DNA from: Azospirillaceae bacterium
Lineage (GTDB): Bacteria; Pseudomonadota; Alphaproteobacteria; Azospirillales; Azospirillaceae
DNA length: 64,000 nucleotides
Assembly: GCA_028283825.1 (NCBI GenBank)
Contig: JAPWJW010000003.1
Coordinates: 2,294,501 to 2,358,500, forward strand
Reading direction: 5' to 3'
Position numbers and translations under genes: made by a program. A model generated the notes under the pieces. The model saw only the letters and a list, made by a program, of their open reading frames with translations, searched no databases and had not been told where the DNA came from. Below are positions 34,340 through 41,418 of this stretch, in pieces (positions within the stretch are counted from its first letter, which is position 1; each line of letters starts with the position of its first letter).

Positions 34340-36070
34340 ATGACCGGTGAAGGATCGGCGCCCAACAACATCAGCAGCGGGGAGAAGGGCGACGGCAGCC
34401 CCCAGGTGGATGTGATCGTCGAGCGTTTCGGCGGCATCCGTCCCATGGCGGCCAAGCTGGGCATCCCCGTGACCACGGTCCAGGGCTGGAAGAAACGTGG
34501 CACCATTCCCCCCAACCGGCGTGCGGACCTGGAAACCGCCGCCGCGCGCCTGGGCATTTCCCTGACCGCGGCCGAACTGGACGCGGCGATGGGCGCGCCG
34601 GAACCGGTGGCGCCGGCCGCCCCCGCCATCGCCCTGCCGTCGCCCGGCACCAGCCTGGCCACCCAACCCACGCCTTTCCTGTCGGCACCCGGTTCGTTCG
34701 TGCCCAAGCCGGATGCCAAGCCTGAACCCAAACCGGACCCGGCGCCCAGGATCGAAACTTTCCGGACGGAGACCAAGGCCGATCCCTTCAAGCCGGACCC
34801 GGCGAAGCCCGAGGGTGCGCGCCCCGCTTTCCGTGGTGACGCTGCACCCCCGCCGCGTCCGCCCCAGGCCCCGCCGACCGTCGTCAAGCGGGGTGGTGCG
34901 GTGTCCGCGCTGGCCCTGCTGGTGGCGCTGGCGGCCCTGGGCGCCGGTGGCTACAGCCTGTGGCGCGGCGGCGCGCTGGACCCGGCCCTGATCCGCCTGG
35001 GCCTGGCGCCGGTGGGTGGCGTGTCGGCCGAACCGGCGCCGGCGGCCGACTATGTCGGCACCCAGACGGCGTTGGCGGAGGTGGGGCGGCGCCTGAGCGC
35101 CGCCGCCCAGCGCCAGCAAGCCTTGGAGCAGGAGGTGGCCGACCTGAAGGCCAAGCTGGCCGCCGCGCCCGCCGCGGCCACCGGCGATGGCGCCCCGGCG
35201 GCCGACCCCGCCCTGGCCGCTCGCCTGGACCAGATGACGGAGCAGTTCACCCGCCTGACCGATCGTCAGCGGGCGCTGGAGCAGGCGCTGGCGCAATCGG
35301 CGCAGCAGCGCGAGGAATTGAGCGCCCGGTTGGCGGCGCAGAACGCGGCCGCCGGGCGGGGCCAGGCCTTGCTGGTCGCCACCAACCAGTTGCAGGCGGC
35401 CCTGGTGGCCGGCCGACCCTATGACGTGGAACTGTCGGCCGTGCGCAGCCTGGCGCCGGACGACGACGCCCTGCGCCAGATCCTGGATCGGCTGGCCCAA
35501 ACCCAAGGCAAGGGCCTGGCCGGGCCGCTGGCCCTGCGCGACGGTTTCGACCGCGCGGCGGATGCCGCCCAGCGCGCCGCCCGCGTGCCGGAGGGTGCCG
35601 ATTGGCTGGAGCAGCTGTGGGGCCGGCTGAAGGCCCTGGTCACCATCCGCCGCAAGGACGGACATATGGAGGGCAATGAGCCCGACGCCGTGGTCTCCCG
35701 CGCTGGCGCCGCCCTGGATCGCGGCGACCTGGGCACGGCCGTGGCCGAGATGTCGGCCCTGGCCGGTCCGCCGGCCGCGACGCCGGAGGTGCAGGCCTGG
35801 CTGCGCGACGCGCAGGCCCGGCTGGCGGCGGATGACGCCATGACCCGCCTGTCCCGCCGTGCCGTCAGCGACGTGCAGGGCGGCCTGCCGCCCGCCAAGG
35901 AGCAAGCGAAGGAAGCGCCCAAGGACGGGCCTGCCGAATCCCTGCCTCTTCCGGAGAACAAGCCGGAACCGCCGTCCGCCGAAGGCGCCAAGCCCGAGGG
36001 CCAGCCGGATGGTGCGACGCCGCAGCCGGCACCCGCCGCCGACAACGCCCAGGACGGGGGCCACCTATGA
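34340..36070 (+). CDS. Mic60/mitofilin-like protein with an N-terminal helix-turn-helix
   Basis: 576 aa. The conserved alphaproteobacterial ancestor-type of mitochondrial Mic60 sits here after hemD and shapes membranes or contacts the outer membrane. Order: a helix-turn-helix-like segment (about residues 22-75: VIVERFGGIRPMAAKLGIPVTTVQGWKKRG), a long Pro/Lys-rich linker, one membrane helix (SALALLVALAALGAGGYSLW, about residue 190-210), a coiled coil (about 245-350), the mitofilin domain (AALVAGRPYDVELSAVRSLAPDD to QAWLRDAQARL), and a disordered acidic tail. A DNA-binding-like module ahead of a membrane helix is unusual. It overlaps hemY by 4 nt. Confidence 0.85.
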   Translation: MTGEGSAPNNISSGEKGDGSPQVDVIVERFGGIRPMAAKLGIPVTTVQGWKKRGTIPPNRRADLETAAARLGISLTAAELDAAMGAPEPVAPAAPAIALPSPGTSLATQPTPFLSAPGSFVPKPDAKPEPKPDPAPRIETFRTETKADPFKPDPAKPEGARPAFRGDAAPPPRPPQAPPTVVKRGGAVSALALLVALAALGAGGYSLWRGGALDPALIRLGLAPVGGVSAEPAPAADYVGTQTALAEVGRRLSAAAQRQQALEQEVADLKAKLAAAPAAATGDGAPAADPALAARLDQMTEQFTRLTDRQRALEQALAQSAQQREELSARLAAQNAAAGRGQALLVATNQLQAALVAGRPYDVELSAVRSLAPDDDALRQILDRLAQTQGKGLAGPLALRDGFDRAADAAQRAARVPEGADWLEQLWGRLKALVTIRRKDGHMEGNEPDAVVSRAGAALDRGDLGTAVAEMSALAGPPAATPEVQAWLRDAQARLAADDAMTRLSRRAVSDVQGGLPPAKEQAKEAPKDGPAESLPLPENKPEPPSAEGAKPEGQPDGATPQPAPAADNAQDGGHL

Positions 36071-37485
36071 GGCGGACCCTGTGGTTCCTGCTGCGCCTGG
36101 CCGTGGTGATCGCGCTGGCGGTCTGGGTGGCGCAGCGGCCCGGCACCCTGCGCCTGGATTGGCAGGGTTACATCATCCAGACCCAGGTGGGCGTGGTGGC
36201 CGTGGCGCTGCTGGCTGTCGCGGTGGCCGCCTACCTTCTGGTGCGGCTGTTCCTGCTGCTGTGGCGCAGCCCCCGGCGCCTGGGCGCCGGGCGGCGCACC
36301 AGCCGGCGGACGCGGGGGTTTCAGGCCCTGACCCATGGGCTGGTGGCGGTGGCGGCGGGCGACGGTGCGGCGGCCGCGCGCTGGGCCGCCAAGGCGGACG
36401 GATTGCTGGACGACCCCTCCCTGACCCTGCTGCTGTCGGCGCAGGCGGCGCAACTGTCGGGGGATGAGGGGGCCGCCGCCGACCGTTTCCGCGCCATGCG
36501 TACCCTGGGGGCGGAAAAGGCCCGGCCGGACATGGCCTTCGTCGGCCTGCGCGGCCTGGCGGCCCAGGCGTTGGCCGCCGGCGACACCGGCCGCGCCCTG
36601 GCATTGGCGCGCGAGGCGGCAGTCCTGCGGCCCAAGGCGCGCTGGCCCCTGCAAACCCAGCTGGAACTTGAGGCGCGGGCCGGCGACTGGACGGCCGCCA
36701 CGGCGGCACTGGACCAGTTGACCGCGGCCAAGGTCTTGGCCGGGGACACGCTGCGCCGCCACCGCGCCGCCCTGCTGGTGGAACGCAGCCGGGCTGCGGC
36801 GGCCGAGGGCGCGCTGGACCAGGCCCTGGCCCAGGCGCGCAAGGCCCATGACCTGGAACCCGCGTCCGTTCCCGCCGCCGTGCAGGCCGCCCGCCTGCTG
36901 GCCGCCACCGGCTCCGCCAAGGCCGCGACCCGCGTGCTGGAACAGGCCTGGCACCTGGCGCCCCATCCCGATTTGGCGGAAGCCTGGGGACTGACGGGCG
37001 AGAAAGCCGGCGACGATCCCGATCCGCTGGCCCGCGTGAAGCGGCTGGAGGCGCTGGTGGCGCTGGATCCAGACTCGGCCGATGCCCATCTGGCCCTGGC
37101 CCGCGCTGCCATCGACGCCCGGCTGTGGGGTGTCGCGCGCGGCCACCTGAAACGCGTGCTGGCCACGCGGCCCGGCGCCCGCGTCCATCGCCTGCTGGCG
37201 GCCCTGGCCGAGGCGGAACACGGGCCCGGCGCCGAAGAGCGCGGTCATTTGGCCGATGCCGCCCATGCGGCGGCCGATCCGGCCTGGGTCTGCACCGCCT
37301 GCGGCGGCGTCAATGCCGTTTGGGGCGCGTCGTGCGGCCAGTGCGGTGGCTTCGACACCTTGGCCTGGCGCCTGCCGGCCGGCGTCGACTCAGTGGTGGC
37401 CGGACCCGCCGCCCTGCCCACCGCCAAAGGCGGTTTGGGCCGGCTGGTGCCGCGCCTGTCCCGGTTCCGCTCTGGTGCGTCGTGA
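36067..37485 (+). CDS. hemY: HemY-like membrane protein with TPR region and C-terminal zinc ribbon
   Basis: 472 aa. Two N-terminal membrane helices (WFLLRLAVVIALAVWVA; VGVVAVALLAVAVAAYLLVRLFLLL) form the HemY_N part. The rest is Ala/Leu-rich helical repeats of TPR type (QALAQARKAHDLEPASVPAAVQAARLL and similar). Near the end WVCTACGGVNAVWGASCGQCGGF gives two CxxC pairs, a small zinc ribbon. Despite the name the role in haem synthesis is indirect and unclear; this is not the Bacillus-type HemY oxidase. Confidence 0.85.
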   Translation: MRRTLWFLLRLAVVIALAVWVAQRPGTLRLDWQGYIIQTQVGVVAVALLAVAVAAYLLVRLFLLLWRSPRRLGAGRRTSRRTRGFQALTHGLVAVAAGDGAAAARWAAKADGLLDDPSLTLLLSAQAAQLSGDEGAAADRFRAMRTLGAEKARPDMAFVGLRGLAAQALAAGDTGRALALAREAAVLRPKARWPLQTQLELEARAGDWTAATAALDQLTAAKVLAGDTLRRHRAALLVERSRAAAAEGALDQALAQARKAHDLEPASVPAAVQAARLLAATGSAKAATRVLEQAWHLAPHPDLAEAWGLTGEKAGDDPDPLARVKRLEALVALDPDSADAHLALARAAIDARLWGVARGHLKRVLATRPGARVHRLLAALAEAEHGPGAEERGHLADAAHAAADPAWVCTACGGVNAVWGASCGQCGGFDTLAWRLPAGVDSVVAGPAALPTAKGGLGRLVPRLSRFRSGAS

Positions 37486-37495
37486 TGGGGGCGTC

Positions 37496-38476
37496 ATGAT
37501 TCCCCTGCCGTTCGCCCCGCCCCGGGCTGATTCGCTGCTGTTGCTGGCCCTGGCCTTGGTACTGAATGCCTTCATCGCCGGTTTCCCGGCGGTGGACCGC
37601 TGGCTGATGACACCGCAGGGCCAGATGGTGGAGGCTGTGCGCTGGGCCGACAAGCGCCTGAACCGGATCGAACGCCTGGACAGCGTGCGCCTGGCACGCG
37701 GCGCCCTGGTGACCATCGTCATGGCTATCGGCGTGGGCCTGGCCGCCTTGGCGCTGACCATCGCCGCCCTCCACCTGCGCGTCGCCTGGTTGCTGGAACT
37801 GCTGGTGGTGACGCGCGTGTTGGTTTTTGGGCGCCTGCTGGTGACCATACGCACTCTGCTGGCCGCCGCTCCGGCGGAGGACGCGGACGTCCTGCGTCAG
37901 GCGGTGGCGCCCCTGACGCACAAGCCGGTCTGGACCATGGACCGCCACGCCGTGCTGCGCGCGGGCATGGAGGCGCTGGTGGTCCTGATGGAACGGGGCC
38001 TGGTGGCACCGCTGTTCTGGTTCGCCCTGCTGGATCTGCCGGGCCTGATGGTCTGGGTGACGGTGCAGACCGTGGCGGTGACGGTGGGGCACACCTCGCC
38101 CCGCTATGCCGCCTTCGGCCGGCCCGCCCGCCGCGCCCTGCTGGCGCTGGACTGGGTGCCGTCGCGCCTGACGGTGCTGCTGCTGGCGGCGGGTTGCCTG
38201 ATCGTGCCGGGCAGCCGGCCGGGCGCGGTCATGGCCGCGCTACGCATCCGCCACGCCCAAGGGACCGCCGCCTTGCCGCTGGCCGCCGTGGCCAACGCCC
38301 TGAACCTGGCCCTGGCCGGCCCCCGGCGCGAGGGTGAGATGACGGTGCACGAGGATTGGCTGGGCACCGGCCGCGCCCGCGTGGACACGTCCGACCTGCG
38401 CGCCGTGGTGGCGCTGACCGGTGCCGCCGGCCTGCTGGCCGTCTGCGTCACCCTGCTGGCGCTGGTCTGGGCTTGA
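37496..38476 (+). CDS. CbiB/CobD-like membrane protein, divergent
   Basis: 326 aa, at least five membrane segments. CbiB (adenosylcobinamide-phosphate synthase) likeness is clearest in LVAPLFWFALLDLPGLMVWVTVQTVAVTVGHTSPRYAAFGRPARRALLALDWVPSRLTVLLL and in ANALNLALAGPRREGEM near the end. However, the VGRDT block and the paired Asp before the N-W-I/V-P-A/S-R motif of true CbiB are changed (MDRHAVLRA; LLALDWVPSR), so activity is doubtful or altered. It follows hemY by 10 nt. True cobS, cobC and cobT lie 2-5 kb downstream. Confidence 0.72.
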   Translation: MIPLPFAPPRADSLLLLALALVLNAFIAGFPAVDRWLMTPQGQMVEAVRWADKRLNRIERLDSVRLARGALVTIVMAIGVGLAALALTIAALHLRVAWLLELLVVTRVLVFGRLLVTIRTLLAAAPAEDADVLRQAVAPLTHKPVWTMDRHAVLRAGMEALVVLMERGLVAPLFWFALLDLPGLMVWVTVQTVAVTVGHTSPRYAAFGRPARRALLALDWVPSRLTVLLLAAGCLIVPGSRPGAVMAALRIRHAQGTAALPLAAVANALNLALAGPRREGEMTVHEDWLGTGRARVDTSDLRAVVALTGAAGLLAVCVTLLALVWA

Positions 38477-38512
38477 TTACACCTGGCTTTTGATCGTGGC
38501 CGATCAAAAGCT

Positions 38513-38548
38513 GCCCGCAGTTGCCGGGTGCGGCCATCCGGCCGCTTG
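38513..38548 (+). repeat. Three-hairpin repeat copy R6, left half (split by IS110)
   Basis: CAGTTGCCGGG, hairpin A (GCGGCC, loop ATCC, GGCCGC), then CTTG, where the insertion element begins. The right half resumes at 39695. Confidence 0.85.
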
Positions 38549-38565
38549 TATCTTCCCAATCTGCG

Positions 38566-38737
38566 TAAAGTAGCGCCGTCACGGGCTGGGGCATGCCCCA
38601 GCCCGTGATCCGACCGGAAGACCGTTCCAACGGCGGGAAGTTCCGGCTCCGTAGCCAAGCAAGGCTCTCCGGTCGGCCCCTTCATTAGCCCGAACAGTTG
38701 CACGGGGTCGCCGCCCCGCATGCGCAAGGCTGGGAGT
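38566..38737 (+). ncRNA. Candidate IS110 bridge RNA
   Basis: The left non-coding end has the length and fold expected of an IS110-group bridge RNA. A -10-like TAAAGT ends at 38571. A 30-nt perfect palindrome at 38579-38608 would form the 5' stem-loop. A second structure is closed by GACCGGA (38612-38618) and TCCGGTC (38668-38674), and a third is closed by CCCC/GGGG around 38677-38706. In the second, AGCCAAG (38653-38659) is complementary to the target CTTGGCT. In the third, ACAGTTGC (38694-38701) equals the element's own right-end sequence at 39688-39695. The other two guides could not be assigned. Confidence 0.65.
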
Positions 38738-39685
38738 ATGAAGATGGCGCAGAACGACTCTATCATCGCCCTGGATGTCAGCAAGGACCGTCTCGACGGC
38801 TTCGACGATGAAACCGGGGATGTCTTCCAAATTGAGAATTCCCCGGCTGGCTACGTGGCTTTGCGGCAACGCTGCCGGAAACGCACCGTGCAGATCGTCA
38901 TGGAGGCCAGCGGTGGCTATGAACGGCCCGTCGCTCAGACCATGGTGAAGGCCGAGATCCCAGTTCGGATCGTCGACCCCCGCAAGGTTCGCTACTACGC
39001 CAAAGCTTCCGGTCGTTGGGCCAAGAATGATCGGCTCGACGCCCGCATGATCGCAGCCTATGCCAAGGCGATCAAAGGGGAAGACCACAAGCCGGACAAA
39101 GACCGGGAAGCGTTGGCTGAGCTGACAACATACCGCCGCCAATTGCTTGAGGATCGGACCACGATCACCAACCAGGCCAGACGGCTGGAGAACGCCGAAC
39201 TGCGCCGACTGGCCAAGCGACGATTGAAATCCATCGCCCTTCAGATCGTCCTGGTCGATAAGCGCATCGCCAGCCACATCGCCGCCTCGGAGGTCTTGAA
39301 GACCAAGAACAAATTCCTCCGCTCCATCCCCGCCATAGGCCCTGTCTTCGCAAGTACCGCGCTGGCCCATATGCCCGAACTGGGCGCCCTTACACGCCAA
39401 CAGGCTGCCGCCCTCGCCGGCGTCGCACCCATGGACAATCAAAGCGGAAAACGCGACGGGCCCCGGAGCATCTACGGCGGAAGACCCGCCGTCCGTAACG
39501 TTCTCTACATGGCCGCCGTCGTCGCCAGCCGCCACAACCCACCCCTGGCCGCCTTCTACAAAAAGCTCATCGCCGCCGGCAAAAAGCCCAAGGTCGCTCT
39601 CACCGCACTCATGCGGAAAATCATCGTCCTCGCAAACTCAATCCTCAGGCAACAGCGCGAATACGATCCGGCTCACGCCTCATGA
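38738..39685 (+). CDS. IS110-family transposase (DEDD recombinase)
   Basis: 315 aa from the ATG at 38738 (an in-frame ATG at 38720 is possible). The RuvC-like DEDD domain shows IIALDVSKDRLDGF (first Asp), VMEASGGYERPVAQ (Glu), and KNDRLDARMIAAYA (two Asp). The C-terminal Tnp20 domain shows LRSIPAIGPVFASTALAHMPELGALTRQQAAALAGVAPMDNQSGKRDG with the catalytic Ser region (QSG), and RRPAVRNVLYMAAVVASRHN-type ending. Full length, so probably active. Confidence 0.95.
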   Translation: MKMAQNDSIIALDVSKDRLDGFDDETGDVFQIENSPAGYVALRQRCRKRTVQIVMEASGGYERPVAQTMVKAEIPVRIVDPRKVRYYAKASGRWAKNDRLDARMIAAYAKAIKGEDHKPDKDREALAELTTYRRQLLEDRTTITNQARRLENAELRRLAKRRLKSIALQIVLVDKRIASHIAASEVLKTKNKFLRSIPAIGPVFASTALAHMPELGALTRQQAAALAGVAPMDNQSGKRDGPRSIYGGRPAVRNVLYMAAVVASRHNPPLAAFYKKLIAAGKKPKVALTALMRKIIVLANSILRQQREYDPAHAS

Positions 39686-39694
39686 AGACAGTTG

Positions 39695-39775
39695 CTTGGC
39701 TTGTCCTCGGTTTCCAGTCCACTTCGTTCCCCGGAAACCTGCGGCGGACGCGGTCGCGTCCTAGTCGCTTCGCTC
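39695..39775 (+). repeat. Three-hairpin repeat copy R6, right half
   Basis: CTTGGCTTGTCCTCG linker, hairpin C (GGTTTCC/GGAAACC), TGCGGC, hairpin D (GGACGCG, loop GT, CGCGTCC), CTAG. Joined to 38513-38548 it restores a whole repeat. Confidence 0.88.
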
Positions 39776-39789
39776 CGAAATGAGCCTTC

Positions 39790-39897
39790 CTAGGCCCCGA
39801 CTGGGGCCGCCGGAGCTTGTCCGGGGAGCCGCAGGCGGACTGGAAAGCGAGGACAAGGCAAGGGCGCGGATGCGCCCGCCCGCCGCCTGAGGGAACG
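39790..39897 (-). repeat. Three-hairpin dispersed repeat, copy R7 (reverse)
   Basis: On the minus strand: CCTCAGGCGGCGGG, hairpin A (GGGCGC, loop ATCC, GCGCCC), linker TTGCCTTGTCCTCG, hairpin C (GCTTTCC/GGACAAGC, one bulge), hairpin D (GGCCCC/GGGGCC), CTAGG. With R6 it forms an inverted pair. Confidence 0.88.
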
Positions 39898-39899
39898 CC

Positions 39900-40586
39900 T
39901 TAAGACTCAGACAACACCTGGGCCAAAGCCTGGGCTTCGGGGCGGAAGAAGGAACGGTCCAGCAGGATTTGTTCCGGCGTGGTCTGCTGGCCGTAGAAGA
40001 TGTCGTTCCATTCCTTGCGCGGCGTGATGACGGAACCGTCGATCGCCAGGCCGCCGAACAGGCCGGCGGTCTTGGCGTAGACGTACATGTCGGCATCCAT
40101 GCCCACGCCGTAGCCCGCACCCACCTGGCTGCCCAGTTCGCCTACCGCCACCTTGGCGTCGGCGCCCAGCTTCACGGCGCGGTCCATGACGGCGTTCAGG
40201 CCCTTGTCGGTCATGATCACCAGCATCATCTGCGCCTGCTGGCCGCCGAACTGCAGGCCGAAGCTGGCCTCCGCCATGGTGTAGAAGGCCGGGCCGCTCC
40301 ACGCCCCATCGCTGCCGCGCGCCACCAGCACGCCGGTGCCGCCGCCGCCGCCCAGGAAGAAGCCGGCCTGGATGACGTTGGGCAGGATCAGCACGCCCTT
40401 GGCCCGGCGCAGCAGGCCCTTCAGCGGCGCGTATTGCGGATCGCCCAGCAGGCTCATGGCCGTCAGGCGCGCGCGCTCCACCATCAGCTGGGCCTCCGTC
40501 ACCTCCGCCCACGCCGGCCCGGCGGCACCCAGCGCCAGGGTCAGACCCGCCGCCGCACCCGCCAACACCTGCCGCCGATTGACCAT
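39900..40586 (-). CDS. Secreted SYLF (Ysc84-type) lipid-binding domain protein
   Basis: 228 aa. A signal peptide (MVNRRQVLAGAAAGLTLALGAAGPAWA) with a twin-Arg-like start (NRRQ) is followed by the SYLF domain: RAKGVLILPNVIQAGFFLGGGGGTGVLVAR, FYTMAEASFGLQFGGQQAQMMLVIMT, and VGAGYGVGMDADMYVYAKTAGLFGGLAIDGSVI. The eukaryotic and bacterial relatives bind phospholipid; the bacterial role is unknown. The start at 40586 has GAGG upstream; 40595 is an alternative. Confidence 0.85.
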   Translation of the reverse strand: MVNRRQVLAGAAAGLTLALGAAGPAWAEVTEAQLMVERARLTAMSLLGDPQYAPLKGLLRRAKGVLILPNVIQAGFFLGGGGGTGVLVARGSDGAWSGPAFYTMAEASFGLQFGGQQAQMMLVIMTDKGLNAVMDRAVKLGADAKVAVGELGSQVGAGYGVGMDADMYVYAKTAGLFGGLAIDGSVITPRKEWNDIFYGQQTTPEQILLDRSFFRPEAQALAQVLSES

Positions 40587-40757
40587 CGCTTCCATCCTCT
40601 TCCCGTCAGGGGCCGTCCTTAGCCGACAGCCCATCCGTTGACGCAGTTATGTGAATTCCTACCATATCTGGGAACGGACGCCCATGGCTTGCGGCGTCCG
40701 GATCCCCATGGGCGGGACCCTAGCGGCGAAGTAAGGCAAGTGTGCGGCAAGTTTTAT

Positions 40758-40799
40758 CGGATGCCGTCAGTCGCCGGGCGCGGCCAGTCGCGGCCTAAG
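40758..40799 (-). repeat. Dispersed repeat, short deletion derivative R8
   Basis: CAGTCGCCGGGCG (left end) is joined directly to CGGCCAGTCGCGGCC (hairpin D side) without the linker and hairpin C. It touches the end of the phosphatase gene. Confidence 0.6.
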
Positions 40800-41418
40800 G
40801 GAGATGGTTGACGGTGCGCACGGCCCAGGCCCCGCCATCGGCGCTGTGCGGATCCGGAATATGCTCCAGCCGCGTCAACGCCAGGGGCGACACGTCCAGC
40901 GCCAGGGCGCGGGCGGGCGTCAGGTCCAGGGCCAGGGCCACGGCGGCGCGCACCGGGCCGGCGTGGCTGACGCAGACGATGTCGTGTTCGCCGTCGGGGG
41001 CCAGGCGTTCCCCCACGGCTTGGGCCAGACGGCGGCACAGGTCGGCGAAGCTTTCACCGCCCGGTGGCGCCTGGTGGGTGGGATCGGCCCAGAAGGGCGC
41101 CAGGCTGGGGTCGCCCTCGGCCTCAAGGTCGGCGTAGCGATGGCCCTGCCAGCGGCCGAAGGACTGTTCCATCAGCCGGCCGTCGGTCTCGATCACCGGG
41201 CGGGGGCCGGGGATCAATGCCGCCAGGCGCTGCGCCGTCTCATGCGTGCGGGTCAGCGGGCTGGACAGCCAGCGGGCGCCGGTGGGCAGGCGGGCGGCCA
41301 GGCGTACGGCGGCGGCGTGGGGCCAGGGGGCCAGGGCCACGTCGGCCTGGCCGGCGATGCGGTCGGGTTCCGCCAGGGGGGCGTGGCGTATCCACCACCA
41401 GCGCGTCACACCGGTCAT
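40795..41418 (-). CDS. cobC: Histidine phosphatase, probable alpha-ribazole phosphatase
   Basis: 207 aa. The histidine phosphatase core is RWWWIRHAPLAEPDRIAGQADVAL (catalytic RH), SSPLTRTHETAQRLA, LMEQSFGRWQG (Glu) and CVSHAGPVRAAVALAL (second His). Its ATG overlaps the cobS stop (ATGA), which supports the role of removing phosphate from alpha-ribazole 5'-phosphate in the last steps of cobalamin assembly. Confidence 0.85.
   Translation of the reverse strand: MTGVTRWWWIRHAPLAEPDRIAGQADVALAPWPHAAAVRLAARLPTGARWLSSPLTRTHETAQRLAALIPGPRPVIETDGRLMEQSFGRWQGHRYADLEAEGDPSLAPFWADPTHQAPPGGESFADLCRRLAQAVGERLAPDGEHDIVCVSHAGPVRAAVALALDLTPARALALDVSPLALTRLEHIPDPHSADGGAWAVRTVNHLP

Larger units (their letters stand above)
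38549..39698 (+). mobile_element. IS110-family insertion element, complete, inserted in repeat R6
   Basis: The two halves of a dispersed repeat flank it and align with uninterrupted copies, which fixes the ends: CTTG at 38545-38548 on the left and CTTG at 39695-39698 on the right. The element is 1150 bp with one CTTG copy. It has no terminal inverted repeats, a 189-nt left non-coding end, one DEDD transposase gene, and only about 13 nt after the stop. This is the IS110-group layout, and IS110 elements are known to choose REP-type repeats. The element looks intact. Confidence 0.88.

Noticed and set aside
38579-38608. The 30-nt palindrome read as the terminator of the CbiB-like gene
   Set aside because: It lies inside the IS110 element by the end mapping, and no T-run follows; it fits the 5' stem-loop of the element's RNA better.
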